Shown piece after piece: positions 17,012-25,307 of a stretch of DNA of 50,257 bases. Position 1 is the stretch's first letter. The number at the start of each line of letters is the position of its first letter. The stretch spans positions 1 to 50,257 of the forward strand of contig WRKT01000017.1 in NCBI GenBank assembly GCA_009777995.1, given 5' to 3'. The stretch comes from Treponema sp. (lineage in GTDB: Bacteria > Spirochaetota > Spirochaetia > Treponematales > Breznakiellaceae). The notes under the pieces are model-generated. The model was not told the DNA's origin and did not search any database. It was given only the letters and a program-made list of their open reading frames with translations. The translations under genes were made by a program, and so were the position numbers.

Positions 17012-17866
17012 ATGATTATTAATCACAACGCGAGCGCCCTGTTTGCCAACCGCCAGCTTGGTCTTAATCAAGCTGAAGTTGTAGGTAGCATGGAGAGGCT
17101 CAGTTCTGGTCTGCGGATAAACCGCGCAGGTGATGATGCTTCAGGACTTGCCGTCTCAGAAAAACTGAGAGCACAGGTTCGTGGCTTAAATCAGGCCGAG
17201 CGCAATATCCAGAACGGTGTGTCTTTTATTCAGGTCACTGAGGGTTATCTTCAGGGAACCCAGGATATACTGCACCGTATCAGGGAATTATCTGTACAAT
17301 CTGCCAACGGCATTTTTACTGCCGATGACAGGATGATGATCCAGGTTGAAGTCTCCCAATTAGTGGCCGAAGTAAACCGCATAGCAAGTCATGCCCAGTT
17401 CAATGGAATGAACATGCTTACCGGTGCTTTTGCCCAAGATTCTATTGTTAACCGCACTATGCAGTTGCAAGTAGGCTCAAATATGGATCAGAATGTGCGT
17501 TTCTTTGTCGGCACAATGACTGCCACCGCTTTAGGATTACAGACTGACCAGGGTAATATTTCATCCCTGAGCATACATAGTCCGGAAGAGGCAAATCAGG
17601 CAATAGGAACCGTAGATGAGGCCCTTAGATTGGTCTCACAACAGCGTGCTGATCTTGGTGCATTTCAGAATCGATTTGAAATGGCAGCTCAGGGAGTAGC
17701 AATTGCGGCTGAAAATATGCAAGCCGCTGAATCACGTATCCGGGATTCTGATATTGCGGCTGAAATGGTTGCCTATACCAGGGATACAATTCTGTCCCAG
17801 GCAAGTGCAGCGATGTTGGCCCAGGCCAATGTACGAAACCAAATGGCGCTTCAGCTCCTCGGTTAG
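17012..17866 (+). CDS. flaB: flagellin core filament protein FlaB (second copy)
   Basis: 284 residues, a clear paralogue of the preceding Fla[18 protein letters not shown], then the shared [37 protein letters not shown] and C-terminal [16 protein letters not shown] with [16 protein letters not shown] 17012 was chosen for the AAGGAGGG 4 nt upstream and the conserved MIINHN start; an open frame extends upstream to 16958 through the leader but is not credible. Multiple FlaB isoforms are normal in spirochaetal periplasmic filaments. Confidence 0.96.
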   Translation: MIINHNASALFANRQLGLNQAEVVGSMERLSSGLRINRAGDDASGLAVSEKLRAQVRGLNQAERNIQNGVSFIQVTEGYLQGTQDILHRIRELSVQSANGIFTADDRMMIQVEVSQLVAEVNRIASHAQFNGMNMLTGAFAQDSIVNRTMQLQVGSNMDQNVRFFVGTMTATALGLQTDQGNISSLSIHSPEEANQAIGTVDEALRLVSQQRADLGAFQNRFEMAAQGVAIAAENMQAAESRIRDSDIAAEMVAYTRDTILSQASAAMLAQANVRNQMALQLLG

Positions 17867-17925
17867 TTTTTTTGATTTTCCATCAGCATTTAAAGAGACT
17901 TCTGGACGTTGTCTTTTAGAATGCC

Positions 17926-17959
17926 GGACAGGGCAGTTCGCGCCCTACCCTGTCCTTTT
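17926..17959 (+). terminator. probable rho-independent terminator after the second flaB
   Basis: GGACAGGG (17926-17933) pairs with CCCTGTCC (17948-17955), followed by TTTT. The T-tract is short. It separates the flagellins from flaG. Confidence 0.55.
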
Positions 17960-17969
17960 AGACCATGAC

Positions 17970-18008
17970 GTGTTTGGAAATTTCTTAGGAAATTTATTTC
18001 CAAAACAC
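17970..18008. repeat. imperfect inverted repeat upstream of flaG
   Basis: GTGTTTGGAAAT (17970-17981) and ATTTCCAAAACAC (17996-18008) are complementary except for one extra A; the inner AAATTTC/GAAATTT can pair instead. It could be a second terminator, an operator, or leader structure. No sigma-28 promoter is visible between here and flaG. Confidence 0.4.
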
Positions 18009-18015
18009 TTATTAA

Positions 18016-18064
18016 CTTCTGTCAAGGATAGACGGAAGTATACCATTACGCACAAGGAGGTGTG
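18016..18064 (+). promoter_or_regulatory. two-site CsrA target in the flaG leader
   Basis: CTTCTGTC (18016-18023) and GACGGAAG (18031-18038) form an 8-bp stem (one G-U pair) around loop AAGGATA. The ribosome-binding site AGGAGG (18055-18060) is itself in a small hairpin closed by CACA/TGTG, and ACAAGGAGGT matches most of the CsrA core. The two GGA motifs are 30 nt apart. Confidence 0.62.
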
Positions 18065-18066
18065 AT

Positions 18067-18435
18067 ATGGGTATGCAAATTATGCCACTTTCCGTGGGGA
18101 ATGCAGTATCACATGCAGAACTCCACAAGGAAAGACGACCACTCCTGCCTGCAGAGCAGGCTGCTGCCGCAAAACAGGCAGAAGCGCTTTCTTTGGAAAG
18201 CAATAAGACAGTTGCCGTCGACCTTCTAAAAACCGCTTCGGATCTCGAAAGGATAAGCCTTGCCTTTAACAGAAGGCTCAGGTTTGAAATTGATCACGAA
18301 TCAAGGGAAATTCTCATTAAAGTTATTGACACCGAAACCGATAAGGTGATCAAGGAACTTCCGCCCGAAGAGCTAAGGCGGCTTCACAGCAGTCTGAGAG
18401 AAACAATAGGCTTTCTTATTGACAGAACTGTCTGA
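18067..18435 (+). CDS. flaG: FlaG family flagellar protein
   Basis: 122 residues with the FlaG signature in its second half: LAFNRRLRFEID, ILIKVIDTETDKVIKELPPEEL. The N-terminal ~55 residues are variable and Ala/Glu-rich, as usual. FlaG is a small protein linked to filament length or filament-cap function; it commonly lies between flagellin and fliD, as here. ATG 18067 is 6 nt after AGGAGG. The fliD start follows at 18480; a short CCGG/CCGG hairpin with seven T residues (18442-18466) between them may weakly attenuate transcription. Confidence 0.88.
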   Translation: MGMQIMPLSVGNAVSHAELHKERRPLLPAEQAAAAKQAEALSLESNKTVAVDLLKTASDLERISLAFNRRLRFEIDHESREILIKVIDTETDKVIKELPPEELRRLHSSLRETIGFLIDRTV

Positions 18436-18479
18436 TTGAAGCCGGGTGAAGTACCGGATTTTTTTGAGGGAGGCCGGTA

Positions 18480-20033
18480 ATGTCAGATATTTATATTCCC
18501 GGTATTAGAAGCAGATTCAATACTGAGCAGATAGTCGATGACCTCATGCGTATTGAGCGCGTTCCGCGTGATCGTGCTCAGAGCAATGTAGAACGCTTTG
18601 AAGCAGAAAGAATCTACTGGAGTGATGTCGGTACAAGAACAAATGCTCTAAGGGAAAGCGCAAGTCATTTATTCTCCTTTCAAAACCCCTTCAGCGATAG
18701 AAGTGTGCGCTCAAGCGACGAATCTATAATGACGGGGACTGCAAACAGGCAGGCATACGAGCAAGACTTAAGTTTTACGGTCAAGCAATTAGCACGTTCT
18801 GACAGATTCTTATCAGCGCCTCTTGAAGAGAATTTCCAAGTGGAAAGCGGTTTTTATAGCTTTACCGTTGGAGAAGAGGAAATATCTTTTGATTTTAGGG
18901 GTGGGTCTTTAAGAGAATTTTCTGAGGCACTTAACAGAAGAGGAAGGGATTTAATAAGTTCAAGTCTCATCGCGGTAAGGCCCGGGACCAGGAGTCTTTT
19001 AATTGAGTCAAGGATTACAGGTGAAGAAAACCGCCTTGGATTTGGCGGGGATTCCCTTTCCCTGGGTCAGGCCACAGGGATGATTGAACTCATTTACAAT
19101 GAAATTCCGGATGTTGAAGCGGACGAGGATGCTGAGGGTCTTGAAATCAATCAGAACCAAGCACCGACAATTAGACCCCTAAACCCTGTTTCTGTCGCAC
19201 AGGACTCCATCATTGCAATGGAAGGAATAGATATTTACCGCCCCACGAATGAAATAGATGACCTTATGACCGGTGTTACTATCAGCGTAAAGGCAGTAAC
19301 AGACAGGCCTGTAAGACTTACAGTTGATACCGACCGCGAAACAATTAAAGATTCAATTATAAATTTCGTAGGACATTATAACCGTCTTATGGCAGAATTA
19401 AATATTCTAACGAGAAATGATGTAAATGTACTTAATGAAATTACCTATTTCACAAGGGAGGAAAGGGAAGAGTATAGGGAGCGCCTTGGTGTTTTTTCAG
19501 CGGACTCTTCCCTTCTTAATCTGCGTGACAGCCTCCTTCGCATTGCAACGGCACAGTACCCTACTTCCGGCTCAGGAGATATATCCTTATTATCTCAGAT
19601 AGGAATAGGAACGGATGTCAGGAGGTCGGGGGCAAGTGCAGGAAGCGATGCATCAAGGCTCAGGGGCTACCTTGAAATTGACGAGAGAGCCCTTGATACG
19701 GCACTTGCATCGAACTTAAACGAAATCAGGGAACTCTTTGCCTTCAGTACAACAGGGGACATACTCCCTGATACAGGCGTTGCTTATGCAATTGACTCAC
19801 TTGTAAGGCCCTTCTCGCAGAGCGGCGGACTCATTTCGATAAGGACGGGTAATATTGATTCCAGAATAACCCAGGAAACCCGCCGTATAGAGACCCTTGA
19901 TCGCCAGCTTGCAGCAAGAGAAATAGAGCTAAGAAGACAGTACTCGATTATGGAAGGTGCCTTCCAGAGGATGGAGCAGATGTCTTCATCACTTGACAGA
20001 TTCCAACAGCAAAATAATTTCAATAATAGGTAA
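18480..20033 (+). CDS. fliD: flagellar filament cap protein FliD (HAP2)
   Basis: 517 residues. The N-terminal FliD domain begins SDIYIPGIRSRFNTEQIVDDLMRIERVP; its central part has repeated beta segments (FTVKQLARSDRF, VAQDSIIAMEGIDIYRP, FliD-type linkers), and the C-terminal domain includes NRLMAELN, LGVFSADSSLLNLRDSL and SRITQETRRIETLDRQL, ending in a coiled coil. FliD caps the growing filament and helps flagellin fold; in spirochaetes this happens in the periplasm. GGGAGG upstream is the ribosome site. It follows flaG and precedes an uncharacterised gene by 4 nt. Confidence 0.93.
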   Translation: MSDIYIPGIRSRFNTEQIVDDLMRIERVPRDRAQSNVERFEAERIYWSDVGTRTNALRESASHLFSFQNPFSDRSVRSSDESIMTGTANRQAYEQDLSFTVKQLARSDRFLSAPLEENFQVESGFYSFTVGEEEISFDFRGGSLREFSEALNRRGRDLISSSLIAVRPGTRSLLIESRITGEENRLGFGGDSLSLGQATGMIELIYNEIPDVEADEDAEGLEINQNQAPTIRPLNPVSVAQDSIIAMEGIDIYRPTNEIDDLMTGVTISVKAVTDRPVRLTVDTDRETIKDSIINFVGHYNRLMAELNILTRNDVNVLNEITYFTREEREEYRERLGVFSADSSLLNLRDSLLRIATAQYPTSGSGDISLLSQIGIGTDVRRSGASAGSDASRLRGYLEIDERALDTALASNLNEIRELFAFSTTGDILPDTGVAYAIDSLVRPFSQSGGLISIRTGNIDSRITQETRRIETLDRQLAAREIELRRQYSIMEGAFQRMEQMSSSLDRFQQQNNFNNR

Positions 20034-20037
20034 AAAA

Positions 20038-20895
20038 GTGATAATTTCTTTAAACGGCAAACCTGTCGACATTACCCTTGATACCGAGAAAACCCTCGGA
20101 GATGTCCTATCCGGTCTTGAAAACTGGATTTCTTCCTCGGGGAGCAGAATTAAACATATCTTTGTAAACGGAGAACCCTTAAGCGCAAATTCGATAAGCG
20201 AAGAGTTTGAAAAAAAAGTTGAAGAGATAAAAGAGCTTGACATTATTATTATTTCCTGGGGGGAACTTGCAGTCGAAGCTCTAAACTCCCTTCTGGAAAC
20301 TTGTATTCTTTTTGAAAAGACACCCTTCTCGGACAGGGGGAACCTGACTTCCGACTGGGACGGAGGGCCTGCCTCCCGTTTTCTATCAACCGAAGTCCCC
20401 GATATTTACAGCCTTTCGAAGAGTTTTTTCTCAGGTGAAGGGCTATCATCAAATGATCTTATCATCCTGATAGAGGAGCGCATAAGAGAGGCTGAGAACC
20501 CCCGAAGGGAAACGGAAAATTCAAGGGCACTTGTGGAGGGTCTTTCAAAGAGAATGGAAGAGCTTCCCCTCGATATGCAGACAGGTAAGGATCTGAGAGC
20601 CGCAGAGACCATACAGTTATTTTCCCGTGTCTGCGAGAAACTTTTTCGCATATTAACCATCTGTAAGATGGGAGGCCTGCCCCTTGATTCATTCAAAATT
20701 GAAGAGCTTCCTGCCTTTAACTTCATGGAGGAGTTTAATTCTGCCCTCCGTGAATTATCTATTGCCTATGAAAACCAGGATACCGTTTTAACGGGGGATA
20801 TTGCAGAATATGAGCTATCCCCGCGTATCTTAAAACTTCATGCAGCTCTAATAAAATTCCTTGATCTTAACTCACCTGCTATATCAAATCCTTAA
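20038..20895 (+). CDS. uncharacterised protein of the flagellar cluster, beta-grasp-like N-terminus
   Basis: 285 residues, no family recognised. The first ~75 residues (IISLNGKPVDITLD, TLGDVLSGLENW, KHIFVNGEPL) have the look of a small beta-grasp fold; the rest is acidic and helical (KKVEEIKELD, LIEERIREAEN, MEELPLDMQTGKDLRAAETIQLF), with no signal peptide or membrane helix, so a cytoplasmic adaptor or export chaperone is possible. GTG 20038 was chosen because AGG lies 7 nt upstream and the fliD stop is at 20033; the frame is open further back inside fliD. Its position between fliD and pilZ suggests a flagellar role. Confidence 0.6.
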   Translation: MIISLNGKPVDITLDTEKTLGDVLSGLENWISSSGSRIKHIFVNGEPLSANSISEEFEKKVEEIKELDIIIISWGELAVEALNSLLETCILFEKTPFSDRGNLTSDWDGGPASRFLSTEVPDIYSLSKSFFSGEGLSSNDLIILIEERIREAENPRRETENSRALVEGLSKRMEELPLDMQTGKDLRAAETIQLFSRVCEKLFRILTICKMGGLPLDSFKIEELPAFNFMEEFNSALRELSIAYENQDTVLTGDIAEYELSPRILKLHAALIKFLDLNSPAISNP

Positions 20896-20906
20896 AATTC
20901 CGATAA
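20880..20906 (+). promoter_or_regulatory. sigma-28-like promoter for the PilZ gene
   Basis: TATA (20880-20883), 15-nt spacer, TCCGATAA (20899-20906): 10 of 12 positions match TAAA-N15-GCCGATAA with exact spacing. It overlaps the 3' end of the upstream gene and lies 22 nt before the ATG at 20928. Confidence 0.55.
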
Positions 20907-20927
20907 TATAAGTATCGAGAGGCTTTT

Positions 20928-22043
20928 ATGTTAGGGAATTTCACGGGATTATCTCTTTTCTTACTTCAATGGAGAATATCTCCCGATTCTTTTGCCAGAC
21001 AGGACAATAACCGCGATGCAATGATGTTTGCAATAGGCATTGGTGCCATCGTGGTTATCGGGATTATTTTTTCTATCATTAATAAAACAAGAGGCGGCAC
21101 ATCCGGAAGCGGAGGTTCTCGCAGAAGATTCGGTTATTTCGCACTTCTAAGAATCAAAAGAATGTACGGGTTAAATAAGGACCAGACAAAGCTTTTGGAG
21201 CATATATTTAAATTAAATGCCGTCGGGGACCCTGATCAGGTACTTGTAAGCCCTGCAACCCTCGATCGCTTCTTTAAACGTGCTTATAAACAGATTGAAG
21301 AAAGTTCAATGACCGATGACGAGAGCCAGCATAGGATGCTAAGGCTCTTTTCCCTGCGAAATATACTGGAGGCTACTCCTTCTTCAGGGAGCGTAACCCC
21401 GGGGAACCTTTCTGCGGATACTCCTGCAATACTTGCAATAGAAAAGGATAGTTATTCGGTAAAGGTTCTTTCATCGAGGGGTCAGAATATTACCACAAGC
21501 ATGCCAAGAACTCCCCTCGGCACCCCAATCAGAATACCTAAGGGTACAAAAATGTCCCTTTCCTTCTTTACGAGATCAAGCAGCGGCTTCTCCTTTGACG
21601 GAAATATTATTGGAACAATCAATACCGACTTTGGCCCCGGGCTCCAAATCACCCATAATCGAAGGCCAAAACCCCTAATAAAAAGGAAATTCCGCAGAAG
21701 GGAGATAAATGAAAGATGTGAGTTTTTCTTTGTAAACCTGGTGGAAACAGGCAGGGGAAGAAGGAAGACTTCAAAACTGGTTGTAGGAAATAAAAGGTTA
21801 ATGGGTAATATACTTGATATTTCCGTTGGCGGCTGCTCGATGAAAATCTCAACACAGATCCCCGCCGCATCACGCCTAAAAATAAATATGGACTACGAAG
21901 ATACCACTATAAGTATTCTTGGGCAGGTTATAAGAAGCAATCGTTCAGGATACGGAATAATAATCCATGTGAAATTCCTTAAAGTACCTCGAAGGGCCTT
22001 TAATGCAATAAACAGCCTTGTCTTCGGCTTTGACGAAAATTAA
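20928..22043 (+). CDS. membrane-anchored PilZ-domain protein (probable c-di-GMP receptor)
   Basis: 371 residues: one membrane helix near residues 32-50 (MMFAIGIGAIVVIGIIFSII), a basic Ser/Gly linker (GGTSGSGGSRRR), a YcgR-N-like middle domain (about 165-245), and a C-terminal PilZ domain. Both c-di-GMP-binding motifs are present: an RxxxR-type run in RKFRRRE and DISVGG (D/NxSxxG). PilZ proteins sense c-di-GMP and often modulate motility. The upstream promoter looks sigma-28-dependent. It precedes tsaE/tsaB and an HD-GYP protein, so c-di-GMP sensing and breakdown genes flank this part of the cluster. Confidence 0.85.
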   Translation: MLGNFTGLSLFLLQWRISPDSFARQDNNRDAMMFAIGIGAIVVIGIIFSIINKTRGGTSGSGGSRRRFGYFALLRIKRMYGLNKDQTKLLEHIFKLNAVGDPDQVLVSPATLDRFFKRAYKQIEESSMTDDESQHRMLRLFSLRNILEATPSSGSVTPGNLSADTPAILAIEKDSYSVKVLSSRGQNITTSMPRTPLGTPIRIPKGTKMSLSFFTRSSSGFSFDGNIIGTINTDFGPGLQITHNRRPKPLIKRKFRRREINERCEFFFVNLVETGRGRRKTSKLVVGNKRLMGNILDISVGGCSMKISTQIPAASRLKINMDYEDTTISILGQVIRSNRSGYGIIIHVKFLKVPRRAFNAINSLVFGFDEN

Positions 22044-22051
22044 TCAATCTA

Positions 22052-22381
22052 ATGGATGGTAATACTGACTTGACCGCTTTTCAAAATGAGTATATATTGG
22101 ATATTGCAGGAAACAAAATGAAGATTGTTGAAATAAAAGACATGGTGAGGAAAGAATTTCCAATCTACTATAGGCGGTTTTATTCGGGCACCGTCGTGAT
22201 GCAGCTTGTAAATAAGAACATAGAGATTCCGATAGATTTCCAAATAGAACAAAAACCTACGGGACAAACTGAAATTGCATTGACCCTTGGGCAAACTGTA
22301 GATTATCCATTGGTGCCATTGGTAAAAGAGCTTAAAACTTTTATAGGTACCCTTGATTCAGGCGGAAAACTGCCGAATTAG
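22052..22381 (+). CDS. uncharacterised 109-residue protein between pilZ and tsaE
   Basis: 109 residues, no family recognised. Predicted alpha/beta, cytoplasmic, without Cys or membrane segments; central EIPIDFQIEQKPTGQTEIALTL looks like paired beta strands and the end PLVPLVKELKTFIGTLD like a helix. ATG at 22052 lies 8 nt after the pilZ stop, with no clear ribosome site, suggesting translational coupling. Coding status is supported by the tight operon fit and the lack of any competing frame. Confidence 0.6.
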   Translation: MDGNTDLTAFQNEYILDIAGNKMKIVEIKDMVRKEFPIYYRRFYSGTVVMQLVNKNIEIPIDFQIEQKPTGQTEIALTLGQTVDYPLVPLVKELKTFIGTLDSGGKLPN

Positions 22382-22829
22382 TTTGGAGCAACTAGACCTT
22401 CCGGTAGAAATTATCAGCTCATCTTATGAAGAAACCCGGTCCATTGGTATTAAATTAGCCTCAATCTTAAAGAAGGGGTCAATAATTGGGCTAAGAGGCC
22501 CCTTGGGCGCAGGAAAAACCTGTTTTGCAAAGGGAATTGCAGAGGGAATTGGAATTAAAGAAATAATCAGGAGCCCCACTTATACGATTATTTCTGAATA
22601 CGATTCTCAGCCGCCCTTATATCATATTGATGCCTATCGCCTTAAGGGGGATGATGATTTCAGGGAGATGGGAGGTGAGGAAATTGTCTTTGGGAGCGGG
22701 ATTTCTCTTATTGAATGGTGCGATAGAATACCCGCATTTATTCCCGAAGGGGCGATAAGGGTAGATATCGATATTATTGATAACGAAAAAAGGCAAATCC
22801 ATATCTATAGGGAGAAAACCGGAAATTGA
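22353..22829 (+). CDS. tsaE: tRNA t6A biosynthesis ATPase TsaE
   Basis: 158 residues of the TsaE (YjeE) family: Walker A GPLGAGKTCFAKG, switch-like SPTYTIISEY, Walker B-like LYHIDAYRL and LIEWCDRI. It is the ATPase that drives the TsaB-TsaD complex in making threonylcarbamoyladenosine at position 37 of ANN-decoding tRNAs. The start is uncertain: TTG 22353 has AGG 5 nt upstream but overlaps the previous gene by 29 nt; TTG 22383 would avoid the overlap but has no ribosome site. tsaB follows with a 4-nt overlap; tsaD is not in the window. Confidence 0.9.
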   Translation: MIQAENCRISLEQLDLPVEIISSSYEETRSIGIKLASILKKGSIIGLRGPLGAGKTCFAKGIAEGIGIKEIIRSPTYTIISEYDSQPPLYHIDAYRLKGDDDFREMGGEEIVFGSGISLIEWCDRIPAFIPEGAIRVDIDIIDNEKRQIHIYREKTGN

Positions 22830-23506
22830 ATATTTTAGCCATTGATACTGCCACCGAGGTTTTATCTATCGCTCTTCTTAGTGAAGGGGGCAAATGGTAT
22901 GCAGAAATAGATTCAGGACCTCGTCATTCAGAACTGATAATGGACAGTATAGATAATTTATTCAAGTTAAGCGGCCTTAATAAGGGCGATCTGAACCTGA
23001 TTGCCTGCATGGAAGGCCCCGGCTCCTTTACAGGGCTTAGAATAGGCTTTTCTACGGCAAAGGGGCTTTCGATGGCCCATAATATCCCAATGACTGCAAT
23101 TCCCACTCTTGATTGTATGGCCTACTCTCAATCAAGTTTTCAGGGTCTTATTCTAGTCCTAATCGATGCAAAAAAAGCCTGCTTTTTCGCAGCATTTTAT
23201 AGGGGAAATAAAAGGCTTACCGATTATCTTGATATTCCAACCGATAATCTTCTTGATAAAATTAAGGAAATAAGGGTATCCCCTGATGAGAAAATAATCC
23301 TTACAGGGCCCGGTTCAGAATTGTTTATTTCCGGTATTCAAGGCGATTTTTCCGCAAATAATATGCATATTTCGCCTGATTTTAAAAGAGGCAGGGCATG
23401 GGAATTGCTAGAAATCTCAAAAAGTACTAAAATAGAATATAGGGATGGAATAAATTCCAATCCCTTATACTTACGAAAAAGCGATGCAGAATTAAAGTCC
23501 GGATGA
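22826..23506 (+). CDS. tsaB: tRNA t6A biosynthesis protein TsaB
   Basis: 226 residues of the TsaB (YeaZ) ASKHA family: N-terminal ILAIDTATEVLSIAL, then HSELIMDSIDNLF and the signature MEGPGSFTGLRIGFSTAKGL. It is a scaffold partner of TsaD in t6A formation and has no protease activity despite older names. Start is TTG 22826, overlapping the tsaE stop (TTGA), a tight coupling that supports a shared complex. The 3' end overlaps the HD-GYP gene by 4 nt (ATGA). Confidence 0.9.
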   Translation: MNILAIDTATEVLSIALLSEGGKWYAEIDSGPRHSELIMDSIDNLFKLSGLNKGDLNLIACMEGPGSFTGLRIGFSTAKGLSMAHNIPMTAIPTLDCMAYSQSSFQGLILVLIDAKKACFFAAFYRGNKRLTDYLDIPTDNLLDKIKEIRVSPDEKIILTGPGSELFISGIQGDFSANNMHISPDFKRGRAWELLEISKSTKIEYRDGINSNPLYLRKSDAELKSG

Positions 23507-24594
23507 CAAGCAGGGGTTCCGTGGGTCTATACTTAAAGCTTCTTGAAATTGAAAAGAAACTCAGGAATAAACCGGAAAAAATAAAACTAAGTTTACCCGA
23601 AGAACATCGCCTTTCAATAAGGGTTAGCCCGTATAAGAGCTGTTCCTTTCCTGTTCTGCTTATCGATCAAAACATGAGAATTATCTTTGCAAATAATGCA
23701 TGCGAAGACCTTTTTGCGGGGTTCTTTAATATTACGGATCATTATTTTGCTGATGTTTTCGGGAAGTCATTTGGCATAGAAGAAATCCGTAAAATCCGGG
23801 AAACAATTATTAACGGGATGAACGGCTATGTCTGGAAGGGTGAAGTTCGCATAAAGTCAAGGAGCGTTACCTCGGTCCAGATAAAGGTTTATATTTATCC
23901 GACTGAAGAACATGCAGCCCGCCCGACAGAGTTTGTGGTTATGTTTGATGATATAACCGAGGAAAATAAAAGATTAACCCGAAATACCTTCGTAAGTCTC
24001 CTTGAAGCATCCAGATTAAAAGATAATGATACAGGGAATCATATTGTCCGTGTTAATCTCTATTCAAAAAGACTTGCAGAAGAGCTATTTTCAAGTAAGA
24101 ACCCAAAGTATAACCGAATTGATGCCGACTTTATAGACAATATCGGCTTTCTTGCCTCAATGCACGATGTCGGGAAAATCGGAACCCCCGATGATATTCT
24201 GAATAAGGAGGGGCCCTTATCTGACTGGGAATGGAAGGTAATGCAGGAGCATACTCAAAACGGAGCCTATATTCTTTCTACTTATCCTAATCCTATGGCA
24301 AAGGAAATTGCCCTCTCCCATCATGAAAAATGGGACGGTACAGGATACCCCTTCCAGCTCTCAGGCGAGATGATACCTCTTGCCGCTAGAATTGTTACTA
24401 TTGCCGATGTTTATGATGCCCTAAGAATGGTTAGGAGCTATAAGCCCGGATTTGAACATTATGTTGCAGTACAAAAAATGACAGATGGAAAAGGAACCCA
24501 TTTTGATCCCTTCTTAATTGAGGTTTTTGAGTCAATTGATAAGGAATTCCAAAATATTTTCGAGGGCAACCAGGATTTTAGAGCCGGTCACTAG
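23503..24594 (+). CDS. PAS/HD-GYP protein, probable c-di-GMP phosphodiesterase
   Basis: 363 residues. A PAS-like sensor (about 48-155: [21 protein letters not shown] ... [12 protein letters not shown]) precedes an HD-GYP domain (about 160-355). All expected catalytic residues are visible: H180, H221-D222 and K225 (MHDVGKIG), H250, H273-H274 ([12 protein letters not shown]), D302 (TIADVYDAL). It should hydrolyse c-di-GMP, the ligand of the PilZ protein encoded upstream. It has no membrane helix, so it acts in the cytoplasm. ATG 23503 overlaps the tsaB stop. Its last 17 nt overlap the 3' end of csrA on the opposite strand. Confidence 0.9.
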   Translation: MTSRGSVGLYLKLLEIEKKLRNKPEKIKLSLPEEHRLSIRVSPYKSCSFPVLLIDQNMRIIFANNACEDLFAGFFNITDHYFADVFGKSFGIEEIRKIRETIINGMNGYVWKGEVRIKSRSVTSVQIKVYIYPTEEHAARPTEFVVMFDDITEENKRLTRNTFVSLLEASRLKDNDTGNHIVRVNLYSKRLAEELFSSKNPKYNRIDADFIDNIGFLASMHDVGKIGTPDDILNKEGPLSDWEWKVMQEHTQNGAYILSTYPNPMAKEIALSHHEKWDGTGYPFQLSGEMIPLAARIVTIADVYDALRMVRSYKPGFEHYVAVQKMTDGKGTHFDPFLIEVFESIDKEFQNIFEGNQDFRAGH

Positions 24595-24817
24595 CCTCCC
24601 TTACTCCAAGTTCAATGGCCGGAAGTATAGCCGCAGACTTTGCCGCCGCTTCATTTTCAGCCCTTATTGCATCGTATACTTCCTGCCGAAATACTTTTAT
24701 TTTTTTCGGAGCCTCTACACCAATTCTAACCTGATCCCCGCGTATTTCGATAATTGAGACAGAGATATCATCCCCTATCATTATCTTTTCATTGGTTTTT
24801 CTGGATAATATCAGCAT
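24578..24817 (-). CDS. csrA: carbon storage / flagellin translation regulator CsrA
   Basis: 79 residues; the core [35 protein letters not shown] is typical, with the RNA-contact residues L4, R6 and R44 all present. CsrA dimers bind GGA motifs, usually in hairpin loops, and block ribosome-binding sites. The usual length is about 60, so here there is a C-terminal extension rich in Ala/Glu. It is last in the flgN-flgK-flgL-fliW-csrA order, 7 nt after fliW, an arrangement known from Bacillus subtilis, where FliW sequesters CsrA. Likely targets are the flaB and flaG leaders in this window. It converges on the HD-GYP gene with a 17-nt overlap. Confidence 0.94.
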   Translation of the reverse strand: MLILSRKTNEKIMIGDDISVSIIEIRGDQVRIGVEAPKKIKVFRQEVYDAIRAENEAAAKSAAILPAIELGVREASDRL

Positions 24818-24824
24818 ACTACCC

Positions 24825-25286
24825 TCACTCCGACTTTTCTTTTGATATCTGTGGAGGCATTTTCATTTCTTCCAAAATATCATGTTTGGTCTTCCATCTG
24901 GAATCGGTGAGTATGGCCTGAATTCCCATTTTATTATCACGATTAATGATAAGGGGACCCTGCAAGTTGGCAGTCATAGGACTGCCGTCTCCGGGGATTG
25001 TCACAATGGTAAAAATTAAAGCCTTCTCCGATTCTGTTAACCCTATTGGGAGGAGCTCATCATTATCAATATCCATTTCATAATCGCCCCTGAAAAGGAA
25101 GGGATTTACAAGTACAAATGCAACCTGTTCAACTTCAACTGATTGAAGCCAGTAAAAAGGCTGCTGCTCTGCATCAAGTAGAACAAAATCCTTAAACGTT
25201 TCAAAGCCGAATAAGCCTTGAGGAAAGGTAACCTTTTGATGCTCATCAACTTCAACTGGGCCGAATGCCTTGGTTAAAACTTTCAA
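24825..25286 (-). CDS. fliW: flagellar assembly factor FliW
   Basis: 153 residues with FliW hallmarks: [49 protein letters not shown]. FliW binds flagellin and, when flagellin is scarce, binds CsrA and relieves its block on flagellin translation. Start TTG 25286 was chosen for the GAAGGAGT about 7 nt upstream, giving [15 protein letters not shown]. It lies between flgL and csrA with short gaps, so it is part of the same transcript. Confidence 0.94.
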   Translation of the reverse strand: MKVLTKAFGPVEVDEHQKVTFPQGLFGFETFKDFVLLDAEQQPFYWLQSVEVEQVAFVLVNPFLFRGDYEMDIDNDELLPIGLTESEKALIFTIVTIPGDGSPMTANLQGPLIINRDNKMGIQAILTDSRWKTKHDILEEMKMPPQISKEKSE

Positions 25287-25307
25287 AGTTTACTCCTTCT
25301 AAGGTCG

